DNA from: Solirubrobacterales bacterium
GTDB lineage: Bacteria > Actinomycetota > Thermoleophilia > Solirubrobacterales > 70-9
Reading direction: 5' to 3'
Length of the DNA: 64,000 nt
NCBI GenBank assembly: GCA_023958085.1
Contig: JAMLGI010000001.1
Coordinates: 372,001-436,000 of the forward strand
A program made the position numbers and the translations under genes. The notes below the pieces were generated by a model. It was not told the DNA's origin. It saw nothing but the letters and a program-made list of their open reading frames with translations, and searched no databases. This document shows, piece after piece, positions 8,411 through 17,911 of the stretch (position 1 is its first letter; each line of letters begins with the position of its first letter).

Positions 8411-9568
8411 TCAGACCGACTCAACGCTCCACTCCAGGCCGAACCGGTCCAGGCCACCGAGGAACCGTTCCGGCTCGAATGCTTCGGCCGGGGCGAGGGC
8501 ACCGGAGGGTTCGATCTCCCCGCGGGCGGCGGCCAGGGCGCCCTTGACGATCAGCGCCGCGGTCAGCCCGTAAACGTCGGTTCCGGCGATCCGGCCCCGA
8601 CGGGTCTCCCGACCGTTGGTGATCTCGCAGTTGATCTGGAATCGGGTGTTGGTCCGCCCCTCGGGGTCGGCGCCTTCCGGCATCAGCGCGATCATGCGGT
8701 TGATCGCCTTCTTGACCGGCGTTCTCATCGCCAGGCCGGCCGGCCTGGCGAGCAGTGGCATCAGGCCCGCGATCCGGGTCGGCAGGATCGAGTCGGCGCT
8801 CATCGAGGTCTCGACCGTGCGCACCCTTAGATGGCGTGGAACGGTGATGTGTTCGCCGCTCGGAAACCGCATCATCTTCTTCACGCCGAGCGGCCCGCCA
8901 AAGTCGAAGTCGGGACGACTCACCTGCTGGGGCGCGGGACGAAGGGCCCCGTCGCGCCACTCGAGATCGCCGCCCTTGAACATCTCCAGTGAGGAACGGG
9001 CGGTCCCCCGGCTCGGCTGGAACGGCGAGTGATAGCCGACCCTGACCCGGTCGGCTGCGCCCAACCCGTCAGCGGTCATCGCAACCAGCAGGTCGGCCGG
9101 AACGTAGTCGTAGCCCATCGCCGGCAGCACCGCGAGCCCGGCCTCCGCAGCTCGCTTTCCGTATCCCTCGAAAGCGCTCAGGATGAACGGTTGTTCGCCG
9201 GTGGTGTCCAGGTAGTGCGCCCCTGCGTCGAGTGCTGCCGCCAGCACCGGTTCCCCGTAGAGCGAAAACGGCCCGGCGCAGGAGATCACCGCAGCCGACC
9301 CGTCGAAGAGTTCACGCAGCCCGCGGGCATCCTCGATTCCGGCCGCCTGCCACCGGGGCCGGGTGGCGGGTTTCGTGCCGTCCGGTCCATCGGACCGGAC
9401 GGTTTCAAGCTCGGTGGCGACCCGTTCGAGCTTCTCCGGGTCGCGACCTGCCAGCACGAAGTCGGCTTCCTGCCTGAGCAGCTCCGCGGCGACCAGCTTG
9501 CCGGTGTATCCGGTCGCGCCGTAGAGAACTATCGGTCCTTCGGTCCCCGCAGACTTTTCCATGGACAC
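8411..9568 (-). CDS. saccharopine-dehydrogenase-like NAD(P)-binding protein (trans-acting enoyl reductase type)
   Basis: A 385-residue protein with an N-terminal Rossmann domain (IVLYGATGYTGKLVAAELL, then VLAGRDPEKLERVATEL) and VISCAGPFSLYGEPVLAAALDAGAHYLDTTGE, the signature of the saccharopine dehydrogenase/reductase superfamily, including mycobacterial trans-acting enoyl reductases. Probable NADPH-dependent reductase acting on a lipid or amino-acid-derived substrate; the substrate cannot be told. Starts are GTG at 9568 or ATG at 9562. It lies between thpR and the arylsulfotransferase on the same strand. Confidence 0.85.
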   Translation of the reverse strand: MSMEKSAGTEGPIVLYGATGYTGKLVAAELLRQEADFVLAGRDPEKLERVATELETVRSDGPDGTKPATRPRWQAAGIEDARGLRELFDGSAAVISCAGPFSLYGEPVLAAALDAGAHYLDTTGEQPFILSAFEGYGKRAAEAGLAVLPAMGYDYVPADLLVAMTADGLGAADRVRVGYHSPFQPSRGTARSSLEMFKGGDLEWRDGALRPAPQQVSRPDFDFGGPLGVKKMMRFPSGEHITVPRHLRVRTVETSMSADSILPTRIAGLMPLLARPAGLAMRTPVKKAINRMIALMPEGADPEGRTNTRFQINCEITNGRETRRGRIAGTDVYGLTAALIVKGALAAARGEIEPSGALAPAEAFEPERFLGGLDRFGLEWSVESV

Positions 9569-9604
9569 CAGTCTTGCGCAACCTCCGGCCGGTTGGGGCC
9601 GCCG

Positions 9605-11575
9605 TCATCGTGACTGGCGGCCCACCTCGACCAGGGCGGAGGTCTTCAGGGTCTTGCCGTTGCGGTCGAGTGCCTGGACCGCGATCTTGCTCCGGAAAGC
9701 CCGGGTCACCGGGATCTCCGTCTCGAGACCGTTCCAGGGGACGGTCGCCAGAGTCCCGTAAGTGCCGTCACCGGAGGTGGTGACCACCCGCCAGCTGGCG
9801 ATGTCGGTGGCACCGTTCCAGCTGGCCCAGACGGTTCCGCCGTTACCGGGGCCGGCCTCGCTCGCGATCGCCGGACGTCCGGGTGCGATCCCGCTCCAGG
9901 GGCCCTTGTAGGCGCGGTACGAGCTCTCCTTCGACTTGGGGAAGTTCGCGTCGAAGACGATCTGGCCGGTGGGGTCGAACTCGGTCATCGCCGAGACCGA
10001 TCCCCAGCCGACGAACATGCTGTTGCCGCCGATCGGTTCCGCGTTCCCCTGGGATCCGGCGACGATCGGGGCCGGACTGTGCTCATTGCGGCGGACCAGG
10101 GTCGCCCGGAAATTCTTGCGGTTCTTGCCGCTCAGCCGGAGGACCAGTCCGCTGGACTGGGCGTTGATCGTCGGCGAGTTGCGGGCCGATCCGTTGTCGA
10201 ACAGGGAGATGTCACCGTTGGGCAGTCGCTGGGCGTCGTGCTGGTAGCCGAACGAGGTGCCCGGACCCATCTTGAAGTCGCTGCGGGCGGTCTTTCCCGC
10301 CCCGCGAAGCGCCCACCAGATCTGGCCGGTGCGGCGACCGACACGGTAGAGGCTGCTGGTCCTCCGGCCCGAGATGATCAGCGAGTCGGGGCCGTCCACC
10401 TTGGCCGAGTTGACGTGGAAGTAGTCCCAGGTGGAGCCGTCCTCCGGGGGTTTGGACATGCTCTCCTTGAGTCCGATGTTGCCCAGTGAGTGCCACTCGA
10501 ACAGGACCAGTCCGGTCTTGATGTCGATCTCCTGGACCACGTTGTCCAGGACCTGCTGACGGGCGGTGCCGCCGAACTTCCTGGCGTCCCAGATCACTCC
10601 GCGGTAGGCGAGCACCAGGGCGGTGTTGCGCGGGGTGATCACGAGTTCGTGGATGTCCGGCTTGTAGCCGTTGCCGGGGGTGAAGCGGGCGATCCGTCTG
10701 TAGTTCCGGTTGAGGATCTCGAAGTTGCCGACCTGGGAGTAGCCGATCACGGTCGAGGCGCCCTTCCAGTAGGCGAGCACCGGCTGCTTGCGGTAACGCT
10801 GGGCCCGGAAGTCGAGCACCGAGGTTCCGGTGCCGCCGTAGCTGGTCGGCTGGAACCACACGGTTCTGCCTTCGCGGTCGGCGATGGTCAACCCGTCGGC
10901 CTTCGGGGCGTAGAACAGGTGGCCGGACCGGGCTCCCGGTTTCAGCACCTTCACGTCGAGCTCGGGCGGGGCCAGATCGGGCCGTGAATGGAGGGTGCCC
11001 TTCGGTGGCTTGACCGGAGCCGGCCTGCCCTTCTCGTCCGAGCCGTAGAACTTGCCGATCCTCACCCAGAAGACGCCGTTGCGGCTGCCCCGGATGCGGC
11101 GTTTGGTCCGGACGGTGACCTTTTCACCGTTGATGAACCGCTTGTAGGGGATGAAGCTGACCCCGTAGCCGACCGGATGGGCCCGCAGCGAACCGTAATG
11201 CCGGCCGGAGCGCGAACCGGTGACCACCACATGGCCCAGTTGGCTCTTCCTGATTCCACGGAAGCTGAAGGTCGTCGTGTTTGAAGCCACCTGGGTGCCG
11301 GCTGTCGGAAAGACGTCCACCATCGGTCGGGCTTTGGCCTCTGCCGGCGCCGTCGCCACGGTTGAAATCAACAGAACGAGTGCTGCGAACAGCAGCGAAA
11401 ACGAGATCGATACGCCGAAAACCGACGTGGTTGACCTGATCCCGGTCGACCGGATTGGGAAAGAGATGTTTCCTCCTGGGTTGTACCTGTTGAACCAGTC
11501 CAGAGGGTGGGGCCGGTCGCGGCGAACTCCGCGTGGCGACCGGGGCCTCTGGTCGGCCCGTCCGAGACGGGCCAC
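9605..11575 (-). CDS. arylsulfotransferase (ASST) family protein, secreted
   Basis: A 656-residue open frame with a hydrophobic signal segment (about residues 52-75, ending AEAKA), an Ig-like N-terminal region (residues 80-190), then a six-bladed-propeller-like region characteristic of the arylsulfotransferase family: ILNRNYRRI, GYKPDIHELVITPRNTALVLAY, VVQEIDIKTGLVLFEWHS, DYFHVNSA, and FGYQHDAQRLPNGDISLFDNG. The two His blocks match the family's active-site regions. The only canonical start gives a 36-residue extension in front of the signal peptide. A strong AGGAGG lies inside the frame just before codon 37 (ATC), so the true start is uncertain. A folded leader precedes it. Confidence 0.85.
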   Translation of the reverse strand: MARLGRADQRPRSPRGVRRDRPHPLDWFNRYNPGGNISFPIRSTGIRSTTSVFGVSISFSLLFAALVLLISTVATAPAEAKARPMVDVFPTAGTQVASNTTTFSFRGIRKSQLGHVVVTGSRSGRHYGSLRAHPVGYGVSFIPYKRFINGEKVTVRTKRRIRGSRNGVFWVRIGKFYGSDEKGRPAPVKPPKGTLHSRPDLAPPELDVKVLKPGARSGHLFYAPKADGLTIADREGRTVWFQPTSYGGTGTSVLDFRAQRYRKQPVLAYWKGASTVIGYSQVGNFEILNRNYRRIARFTPGNGYKPDIHELVITPRNTALVLAYRGVIWDARKFGGTARQQVLDNVVQEIDIKTGLVLFEWHSLGNIGLKESMSKPPEDGSTWDYFHVNSAKVDGPDSLIISGRRTSSLYRVGRRTGQIWWALRGAGKTARSDFKMGPGTSFGYQHDAQRLPNGDISLFDNGSARNSPTINAQSSGLVLRLSGKNRKNFRATLVRRNEHSPAPIVAGSQGNAEPIGGNSMFVGWGSVSAMTEFDPTGQIVFDANFPKSKESSYRAYKGPWSGIAPGRPAIASEAGPGNGGTVWASWNGATDIASWRVVTTSGDGTYGTLATVPWNGLETEIPVTRAFRSKIAVQALDRNGKTLKTSALVEVGRQSR

Positions 11576-11584
11576 TTACCTCTG
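11465..11584 (-). promoter_or_regulatory. candidate structured 5' leader (three-way junction) of the arylsulfotransferase gene
   Basis: On the minus strand, CAGAGG at 11584-11579 can pair with CCTCTG at 11506-11501, enclosing two perfect hairpins: GGCCCGTC/GACGGGCC (11573-11555) and CCGGTCGC/GCGACCGG (11543-11513). A further imperfect hairpin leads into AGGAGG (about 11476-11471). A TATACA element at 11588-11583 overlaps the beginning. The fold resembles a cis-regulatory RNA, but matches no riboswitch consensus I know. Confidence 0.45.
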
Positions 11585-11662
11585 TATACCAAGTCGGTCC
11601 GGAAAGTTCCGCCGCCCCCGCAAACATCTTCGCCGGGAAGGGCCGGATTTCCCGGTTCAGCC

Positions 11663-13312
11663 CTAGCGGGTCAGTTTCTTGTAGGTGATCCGGTGGGGAC
11701 GATCGGCCTCGTCACCGAGCCGGCGGTGCCGGTCCTCCTCGTAGGCGTCGAGGTTGCCCTCGAACCAGACCACCTCGGAGTTGCCCTCAAAGGCGAGGAT
11801 GTGGGTGGCGACCCGATCCAGGAACCAGCGGTCGTGGGAGATCACCACGGCACACCCGGCAAAGCCGAGCAGCGCCTCCTCCAGTGCCCGCAGGGTGTCC
11901 ACGTCGAGGTCGTTGGTCGGCTCGTCGAGCAGCAGCAGATTCCCACCCGACCGCAGCAGCTTGGCCAGGTGAACCCGGTTGCGTTCGCCGCCGGAGAGCA
12001 CCCCGACCTTGCGCTGCTGGTCCGATCCCTTGAAGTTGAACCCGCCGACGTATGCCCTTGAGTTCACCTTGTGGGAGCCGACCGAGATCGTGTCGTCCCC
12101 GTCCGAGATCTCCTCCCAAACGGACTTCTCCGGATCGAGCGCGTCCCGGGACTGGTCCACGTAGGCGAGCTGCACCGTTTCCCCGAGCCGGATCGAGCCG
12201 GAGTCCGGTTTCTCATCCCCGACGATCATCCGGAACAGGGTCGTCTTGCCGGCACCGTTGGGCCCGATCACCCCGACGATTCCGGCCGGCGGTAGCTTGA
12301 AGGAGAGATCCTCGATCAGCAGTTTCTCGCCGAAAGCCTTTTTCAGATGGTCGGCTTCGATCACCACGTTGCCGAGCCGGGGGCCGGCCGGAATGTGGAT
12401 CTGGACCTGCTCCAGCTTCACGTGCTTTTCCTCGGCCAGCAGCTCCTCGTACCGGGCGAGGCGGGCCTTGGACTTCTTGCGACGGCCCTTCGGGTTCTCG
12501 CGAACCCATTCCAGCTCGGCCGCGATCGTTTTCGCCCGGGCGGTCTCCTTGCGTTCCTCCTGGGCGAGGCGCTCCTGTTTCTGTTCGAGCCAGGCCGAGT
12601 AGTTCCCCTCGAACGGGATGCCGCGGCCCCGGTCGAGCTCGAGGATCCAGCCGGCGACATTGTCGAGGAAGTAGCGGTCGTGGGTCACGGCGACCACGGT
12701 CCCCGGGTACTCCTCAAGGTGACGTTCCAGCCAGGCGACCGACTCGGCGTCGAGGTGGTTGGTCGGCTCGTCCAGCAGCAGCAGGTCCGGCTTCGAGAGC
12801 AGCAGGCGGCAGAGTGCCACCCGGCGACGCTCGCCTCCGGAAAGGTTGGTCACATCGGCGTCCCCCGGGGGCAGGCGCAGCGCGTCCATGGCGGTGTCGA
12901 GGGTGGTGTCGAGGTTCCAGGCGTCGACCGCATCGATCTTCGCCTGCAGCCGACCGAACTCGTCCGCGGTTTCATCCGAGTAGTTCGCCGCCAGCTCGTT
13001 GAAGCGGTCGAGCAGATCCTTGATCTCCCTGACTCCGTCCTCGACGTTGCCGCGAACGTCCTTCGTCTCGTCCAGCAACGGCTCCTGTTCCAGCATCCCG
13101 ACCGTGGCCCCGTCCCTGAGCCGGGCCTCGCCCTGGTACTCGGTGTCGGTGCCGGCCATGATCCGGAGCAGTGAAGACTTGCCGGCTCCGTTCGCGCCGA
13201 GAATCCCGATCTTGGCGCCGGGCAGGAAGTTCAGCGAGATGTCCGCCAGGACCTCCTTGTTCGGAGGGTGGACCCTGGAGACCCTGTACATGGTGAAGAT
13301 GTAGTCGGCCAT
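11663..13312 (-). CDS. ettA: energy-dependent translational throttle protein EttA (ABC-F)
   Basis: A 549-residue ABC-F protein with no membrane segments. Domain 1: Walker [10 protein letters not shown] (about residue 39), signature LSGGERRR, Walker [13 protein letters not shown]. Then a charged linker ([35 protein letters not shown]) and domain 2: [17 protein letters not shown] and [12 protein letters not shown]. The [17 protein letters not shown] opening and the [13 protein letters not shown] linker are EttA hallmarks. It binds the ribosomal E site and gates entry into elongation according to ATP/ADP. It starts 4 nt after the stop of the secreted phosphoesterase gene on the same strand, so translation may be coupled. 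Confidence 0.95.
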   Translation of the reverse strand: MADYIFTMYRVSRVHPPNKEVLADISLNFLPGAKIGILGANGAGKSSLLRIMAGTDTEYQGEARLRDGATVGMLEQEPLLDETKDVRGNVEDGVREIKDLLDRFNELAANYSDETADEFGRLQAKIDAVDAWNLDTTLDTAMDALRLPPGDADVTNLSGGERRRVALCRLLLSKPDLLLLDEPTNHLDAESVAWLERHLEEYPGTVVAVTHDRYFLDNVAGWILELDRGRGIPFEGNYSAWLEQKQERLAQEERKETARAKTIAAELEWVRENPKGRRKKSKARLARYEELLAEEKHVKLEQVQIHIPAGPRLGNVVIEADHLKKAFGEKLLIEDLSFKLPPAGIVGVIGPNGAGKTTLFRMIVGDEKPDSGSIRLGETVQLAYVDQSRDALDPEKSVWEEISDGDDTISVGSHKVNSRAYVGGFNFKGSDQQRKVGVLSGGERNRVHLAKLLRSGGNLLLLDEPTNDLDVDTLRALEEALLGFAGCAVVISHDRWFLDRVATHILAFEGNSEVVWFEGNLDAYEEDRHRRLGDEADRPHRITYKKLTR

Positions 13313-13316
13313 CTGG

Positions 13317-15002
13317 CTACCTCCGGATCAGGGTGATGTTGCGGTTGACTTTGACGGTTCCGGCTGCCCGGGACTTGAAGCTGAGGGTGAGCTTCACCGG
13401 CAGTCGCCCCCGCCCGAAGGATCGTCTCGTCCTCACGGTGAGGGTGACGATCCGGGCTCGTCCTGCCTTGCGGCTGACGGTCAGCAAGCCGAGCGGCCTT
13501 CGTTTCGCTTTTCCGGCCATCCTCAGGGTACCGGCCGACGGCAGCTCCACCCGGATCCGGGCGGTGCCTTTCCGCCGGTTCAGTGTCACCTTGAGGATCC
13601 TGGGTCTGGACGGGATGATCGGTTTGACCGGGACCGGAACCGGTTGATCGCCTTCGAACATGAGGCTGTGCCCGTCCCGGCTCCGCAGGATCGTGAACTC
13701 GTCCGCCAGATCCCCGATCGCCCCGGTCGCGTCGGAGCCGGCCCCCCGATAGGCGATGTAGCTCCGGAACAGGATCCGGCCGCGGGAGAACTCGATCTTC
13801 TGGATCGTGCCGGTGTACTGGTAGCTCCTGACCCGGGTGGCGTCGAGGGTGCTCCAGTCGTCCGGTGGCCCGGCCGAGGCGGCGGTGCGTTTCGGCCCGG
13901 AGACGGCACTGACGAAGACCGGTGCGCCCGGGATCGTTCCGGTGGAGGAGGAGTTGAGGTAGCCACGCGCGTAGGAGTGGTTGTGTCCCTGCAGGATCAG
14001 ATCCGGCCGGTACTTGCGGAGCAGCGGCATGAAGTCGTCCCGCTTGAAGAAGGGGCTGGCCCCGTTCGGCTCGTTGGAGATGAAGGGTTCGTGAATCGCC
14101 AGGACGGTCCACCGGTTCGGATTGTTCCTGAGCGCCTTCTCGAGAAAGGCGAGCTGACGCTGCGGGAACATGTCGTTGCCGTCGAGCGAGATGATCCGCA
14201 CTCCCTGGAAGTCGGTGAAGGAGATCGTCTGGCGGGGTTCGTTCGGGTGGTACAGATCGGTGCCGGCCGGTCCGTTGCCGGAGTTGGTGAAGTGCGAGCC
14301 GTACTGTGCGAGGGAGGTGTCGCCCTGCAGCTCGTGGTTGCCGACCACCGGAATCAGGTTGGTTGTTCGCGTCCGGGTGGCGAGTCCCGTGAACCAGTTG
14401 TTCCACTGGTCGTCGTCGGAGCCCTGGTCGACCATGTCGCCGACAAAGACGGCCGCCCGGGCGTCGGGAACGATGGTGAAGGCCTGCGTCGCGATCTGCG
14501 GCCAGACCGTGTCGAGCCCGGTCTGGACGTCACCGAAGAACAGCAGGTTCCACGGGTTGGCCGCGCCCTGCGTCGCGGTGCGGAAAGCGGCCCACTCACT
14601 CCAGCCCGCCTCACTGCCGACCCGGTACCGGTAGGCGGTCCCGGGGGTGAGTCCGGTGAAGGTGGCGGTGTGATGGCGGGAGGTGTAGGTCCAGCCCGCG
14701 AGGCTGACCGGACCCTTGGCGGTGGCCGGGACGGTGACGGCAGGGCCACCCGCGGCCGGTCTGATCTCGGCCGTGCCTGCCGCGGTGTCGGCATCCGTCC
14801 GCCAGGTCACCGTCTGGGAGTTTTCCGGATGAACGGTCGGGTTGAGCACGATCCGCGAGGGTTGCGGGGTGGGGGCAGGGTCGGAAAGAGCGACACCGGC
14901 GGGATACAGGCCGAGGCCGAGGCCGAGCGCCACCAGAAGGCAGATCAGGCGATCGGCAGGCTTCGGATCGATGACGGACAGGTTTTCCGCGCGGCGAGAC
15001 AT
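13317..15002 (-). CDS. secreted purple-acid-phosphatase-like metallophosphoesterase
   Basis: A 561-residue protein with a signal segment (about residues 18-40), an Ig/fibronectin-like N-terminal domain ([12 protein letters not shown]...[14 protein letters not shown]) and a calcineurin-like phosphoesterase domain. The metal ligands are visible in order: [37 protein letters not shown] and [11 protein letters not shown]. This is the plant-type purple acid phosphatase arrangement. The last 100 residues are a basic beta-rich tail. The frame opens at 15077, but the ATG at 15002 gives a normal signal peptide. It hydrolyses phosphomonoesters or diesters outside the cell. ettA follows after 4 nt. Confidence 0.87.
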   Translation of the reverse strand: MSRRAENLSVIDPKPADRLICLLVALGLGLGLYPAGVALSDPAPTPQPSRIVLNPTVHPENSQTVTWRTDADTAAGTAEIRPAAGGPAVTVPATAKGPVSLAGWTYTSRHHTATFTGLTPGTAYRYRVGSEAGWSEWAAFRTATQGAANPWNLLFFGDVQTGLDTVWPQIATQAFTIVPDARAAVFVGDMVDQGSDDDQWNNWFTGLATRTRTTNLIPVVGNHELQGDTSLAQYGSHFTNSGNGPAGTDLYHPNEPRQTISFTDFQGVRIISLDGNDMFPQRQLAFLEKALRNNPNRWTVLAIHEPFISNEPNGASPFFKRDDFMPLLRKYRPDLILQGHNHSYARGYLNSSSTGTIPGAPVFVSAVSGPKRTAASAGPPDDWSTLDATRVRSYQYTGTIQKIEFSRGRILFRSYIAYRGAGSDATGAIGDLADEFTILRSRDGHSLMFEGDQPVPVPVKPIIPSRPRILKVTLNRRKGTARIRVELPSAGTLRMAGKAKRRPLGLLTVSRKAGRARIVTLTVRTRRSFGRGRLPVKLTLSFKSRAAGTVKVNRNITLIRR

Positions 15003-15179
15003 CGTTCGGGAGACTACCCGGGCAGGGAGGGTCACTCCCTCCTTGGGGTGAGGGCCGAATCCACACCAACCGATCACTTCGGGCCTGACCGGTGAGGGGG
15101 CGGTCAGGCTCGTGGCCCGGAGGGGTCGGCGTACCCGTCCGGATGCCTCGAGATTGATCGTCTAGCATCCGCGGTTCCG

Positions 15180-15806
15180 ATGAAGGGGGACTTCAACTTC
15201 TATCTTCAGGCGATCGTGGCGGTTCTGATCATCACCGACCCGATCAGTCGTGGCATCTATTTCCGCCAATTGACCGCCAAGGAACCCGACCGTCGTGGCG
15301 AGTTCATCCGCCGGATCACCGTCGCGGTCGGTATCACCCTGTTCGGAGCGGCCCTGGTCGGGCGGCCGCTGCTCGACCTGATGGGGATCGACCTCGGGGC
15401 GTTCGGGATTGCCGGTGGCCTGATCGTCGCCCTGATGGGATTCGAGATGCTGTTCGGCGGTGAACCGAGCCGGGCCCAGGGCGGCAAGGAGTCCCGCGAG
15501 GTGCCGGAATCATTCGAGGGCAGCGTGGTGGTGCCGTACGCGATCCCGTTCGTGGCCGGGCCGGGGGCGATCACCACGGTGATCACGATCAGCTCCTCCA
15601 CCTCGGACGGGACCGGCGTGATCGCCGCTCTGATCGCGGTCGCGGCAGCCGTGATTCTGCTGCCCATCGGTCACCTGCTGGTCGCAAAGCACCTGAACCT
15701 TTCGGCCCAGGCGGAGCAGATCGCGACCAAGGTCGGTGGCCTCCTGATCGTCACCATCGGCATCCAGCTGATGCTCGGAGGGGTGACCCGTTACTTCGGC
15801 CTCTGA
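15180..15806 (+). CDS. MarC family integral membrane protein
   Basis: A 208-residue protein with six predicted membrane helices, matching the MarC/UPF0056 family in length and in motifs: LIITDPISRGIYFRQLT near the start, FGIAGGLIVALMGFEML in the middle, VVPYAIPFVAGPGAITTVI at the conserved re-entrant-like segment, and GGLLIVTIGIQLMLGG at the end. The family was once linked to multiple antibiotic resistance, but its true function is unknown. A TAGCAT -10 element lies 11 nt upstream of the ATG. Confidence 0.92.
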   Translation: MKGDFNFYLQAIVAVLIITDPISRGIYFRQLTAKEPDRRGEFIRRITVAVGITLFGAALVGRPLLDLMGIDLGAFGIAGGLIVALMGFEMLFGGEPSRAQGGKESREVPESFEGSVVVPYAIPFVAGPGAITTVITISSSTSDGTGVIAALIAVAAAVILLPIGHLLVAKHLNLSAQAEQIATKVGGLLIVTIGIQLMLGGVTRYFGL

Positions 15807-15814
15807 CGCCGGCT

Positions 15815-17380
15815 TCAGTCGCTTTCGGAGTAGCCGGCCAGCAGTTCTTTTTCCCGCTGGTGGCGGGGGTAGGCGAACCAGACCAGGATGAAGCCGATCG
15901 CGACCGCGATCAGTCCGATCGTGTAGGCCCAGTCCTCTCCCTTGAGGAAGGACTCCCGGGCGGCGGCGATGATCTGGTCCGCGTACTGGGGGTGTTGCTG
16001 GGCGACCGTTTCGGCGCTGGAGAATGAGCGTTCAAGCTGGGACTGCACCTGATCGGTCATCTTGCTGCTTGCCTCGGGGTTACCGGCGATCAGGTTGGAG
16101 AATGAACTGGCGTAGCCGGCGGTGAGGAACACCCCGAGGATCGACTGCATGATCGCCCCGCCGAGATCCCGTTGAAGGTCCGCGGTGCCGGACGCCATCC
16201 CGGCTCGGGAGACCGGCACCGATCCGGTAAGCGAGTTCGAGGCGGGGGTGCCGGCGAGACCGACCCCGATCCCCACCAGTGCGTACCCCAGTCCGATCTG
16301 CCAGTACGGCGCGCCCTCATCCCACAGCAACAGCATCACCACGAAACCGACCATGCAGACGACATATCCGCAAAGCAGGGTGACCCGGGATCCACGGGCG
16401 GCCACAAGTTTCGCCGAGAACGGGGCGGTCACGACCATCGCTGCCGCAGCGGGAAGGATCGAGAGCCCAGCCTGCCAGGTGGAGTAGCCGAGCACGTTCT
16501 GCAGGTACTGCTGGCCGACGAACATCGCCGCCATCAGGGTGCCGAACACGATGATTCCGGCCAGGGCCGCCACCCAGAAGGTGGGGCGACCGGCCACCTT
16601 CAGGTCGTAGAGGGGGTTCACGGCCCGACGCTGCCTGATCACAAAGGCGACCCCGGCAGCCAGCCCGATCGCCGCCAGCCCGATCGCCACCGTGCCTTCG
16701 TTCGGCATGCTCGCGAAGTTGATCGCCAGGACTACCCCGGCGACCATCAGCAGCGAAAGCATTCCGCCGAGGTTGTCGACCGGGTCGGTGGTCTCGTTCA
16801 CGTGGGACGGCACCAGCCAGACCGCCAGCACAACTGCCACGGTGGCCAGCGGCAGAGTCACCAGGAAGACGGAGCCCCACTCGAACTGCAAGAGGAGCGC
16901 TCCGGCCACCAGGGTCCCGAGTGCCGAGATCGCCCCGCCGATCCCGGACCACAGGGCGATCGCCCGGGTCCTGCCGCCGCCGGACCAGAGCGCAGTGATC
17001 AGGGCGAGTGTGGTCGGGAATGCCATGCCGGCCGCCAGTCCACCTGCCAGACGGGCCAGGAACAGCACCTCGACCGAGGGGGCGAAGGCCGCCGCCAGCG
17101 AGGCCGGGATCGCGATCGCGGTGCCGAGGACGAGCATCATCTTGCGCCCGTACCGGTCGCCGAGTGCTCCCAGGTAGAGCACCGAGGTGGCGAGGCCGAG
17201 CGAGTAGCCGACCGCAACCAGATTGAGTCCGGTCTGGCTCGCGTCGAGCGCCTTGCCGATATCCGGCAGGGCGACATTGGCCACAGCGAGATTCAGGTTG
17301 GCGACCGCCGCGACCAGGATCAGCGTGGTCAGGGTCAAACCTGCCCGCTTCGGCGCTCCGGTATCGGCTCCCCCCGTCAT
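15815..17380 (-). CDS. MFS transporter, DHA2-type drug exporter
   Basis: A 521-residue major facilitator with 14 hydrophobic segments. Motif A (GALGDRYGRKMMLVLG) lies between TM2 and TM3. The antiporter motif C region (ALGTLVAGALLL) and ANVALPDIGKALDAS after TM1 are typical of the DHA2/EmrB-QacA group. The C-terminus holds SSFSNLIAGNPEASS before the last helix. Likely proton-driven export of hydrophobic compounds. The frame opens at 17419; the ATG at 17380 is preferred because it gives a short cytoplasmic tail before TM1. Convergent with marC, with only 8 nt between the stops. Confidence 0.9.
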   Translation of the reverse strand: MTGGADTGAPKRAGLTLTTLILVAAVANLNLAVANVALPDIGKALDASQTGLNLVAVGYSLGLATSVLYLGALGDRYGRKMMLVLGTAIAIPASLAAAFAPSVEVLFLARLAGGLAAGMAFPTTLALITALWSGGGRTRAIALWSGIGGAISALGTLVAGALLLQFEWGSVFLVTLPLATVAVVLAVWLVPSHVNETTDPVDNLGGMLSLLMVAGVVLAINFASMPNEGTVAIGLAAIGLAAGVAFVIRQRRAVNPLYDLKVAGRPTFWVAALAGIIVFGTLMAAMFVGQQYLQNVLGYSTWQAGLSILPAAAAMVVTAPFSAKLVAARGSRVTLLCGYVVCMVGFVVMLLLWDEGAPYWQIGLGYALVGIGVGLAGTPASNSLTGSVPVSRAGMASGTADLQRDLGGAIMQSILGVFLTAGYASSFSNLIAGNPEASSKMTDQVQSQLERSFSSAETVAQQHPQYADQIIAAARESFLKGEDWAYTIGLIAVAIGFILVWFAYPRHQREKELLAGYSESD

Positions 17381-17502
17381 CGGTCGAGCATCTTCGCACC
17401 GTGGGCGGCGGAAAGTCAAACGGCCGGCCGGACGCCGTTCGACCGATCGCGCGAGGCGATTTCCGGCATCGGGCGTTTGACGCGGGGCCTGCCTGAACCG
17501 GT

Positions 17503-17508
17503 TAGGTT
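17503..17508 (+). promoter_or_regulatory. -10 element of the GerW-like gene
   Basis: TAGGTT exactly 6 nt before the GTG at 17515; leaderless architecture. Confidence 0.5.
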
Positions 17509-17514
17509 CTGGTT

Positions 17515-17895
17515 GTGGCTACGCCCGACGAGGTCAAGGCGGTGGGAGAGCAGCAGGTGGGGGTGAGCGATTTTGTCGCTCGTCTGGCCGATCGCATCGG
17601 GGCCGGCGTGAGGGCCTCGGCGATCTTTGGCGAGCCGGTCGAGCGGGACGGCATCACCGTGATCCCGGTTGCCAGGGCGAGCTGGGGCTTCGGCGGCGGC
17701 ATCGGAGGGGAGACCGACAGGGAAGATGGCGGTGGCGGAGGCGGAGGAGGCTTTGTCTCGCCGCTCGGCTACATCGAGGTGCGCGAGTCCGGGGCGGTAT
17801 TCAGGCCCATCCGTGATCCCCGCCTGGTCGCAATCGTGCTGGGGACGGCACTGGGAGTCGCAGGGTTGGTGGCGGTGGCGGTCAGCCGCCGGTAG
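17515..17895 (+). CDS. GerW/YtfJ family protein
   Basis: A 126-residue protein matching the GerW (YtfJ) family: DFVARLADRIGAGVRASAIFGEPVERDGITVIPVARASWGFGGG in overlapping blocks, a glycine-rich middle (about residues 57-80), SPLGYIEVRESGAVFRPI, and a single C-terminal membrane helix (LVAIVLGTALGVAGLVAVAV). In Bacillus GerW is needed for spore germination; homologues occur widely in actinobacteria that do not form endospores, where the role is unknown. Starts with GTG, 6 nt after a TAGGTT element. Confidence 0.85.
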   Translation: MATPDEVKAVGEQQVGVSDFVARLADRIGAGVRASAIFGEPVERDGITVIPVARASWGFGGGIGGETDREDGGGGGGGGFVSPLGYIEVRESGAVFRPIRDPRLVAIVLGTALGVAGLVAVAVSRR

Positions 17896-17911
17896 CGGCG
17901 GGACTGCCCGC

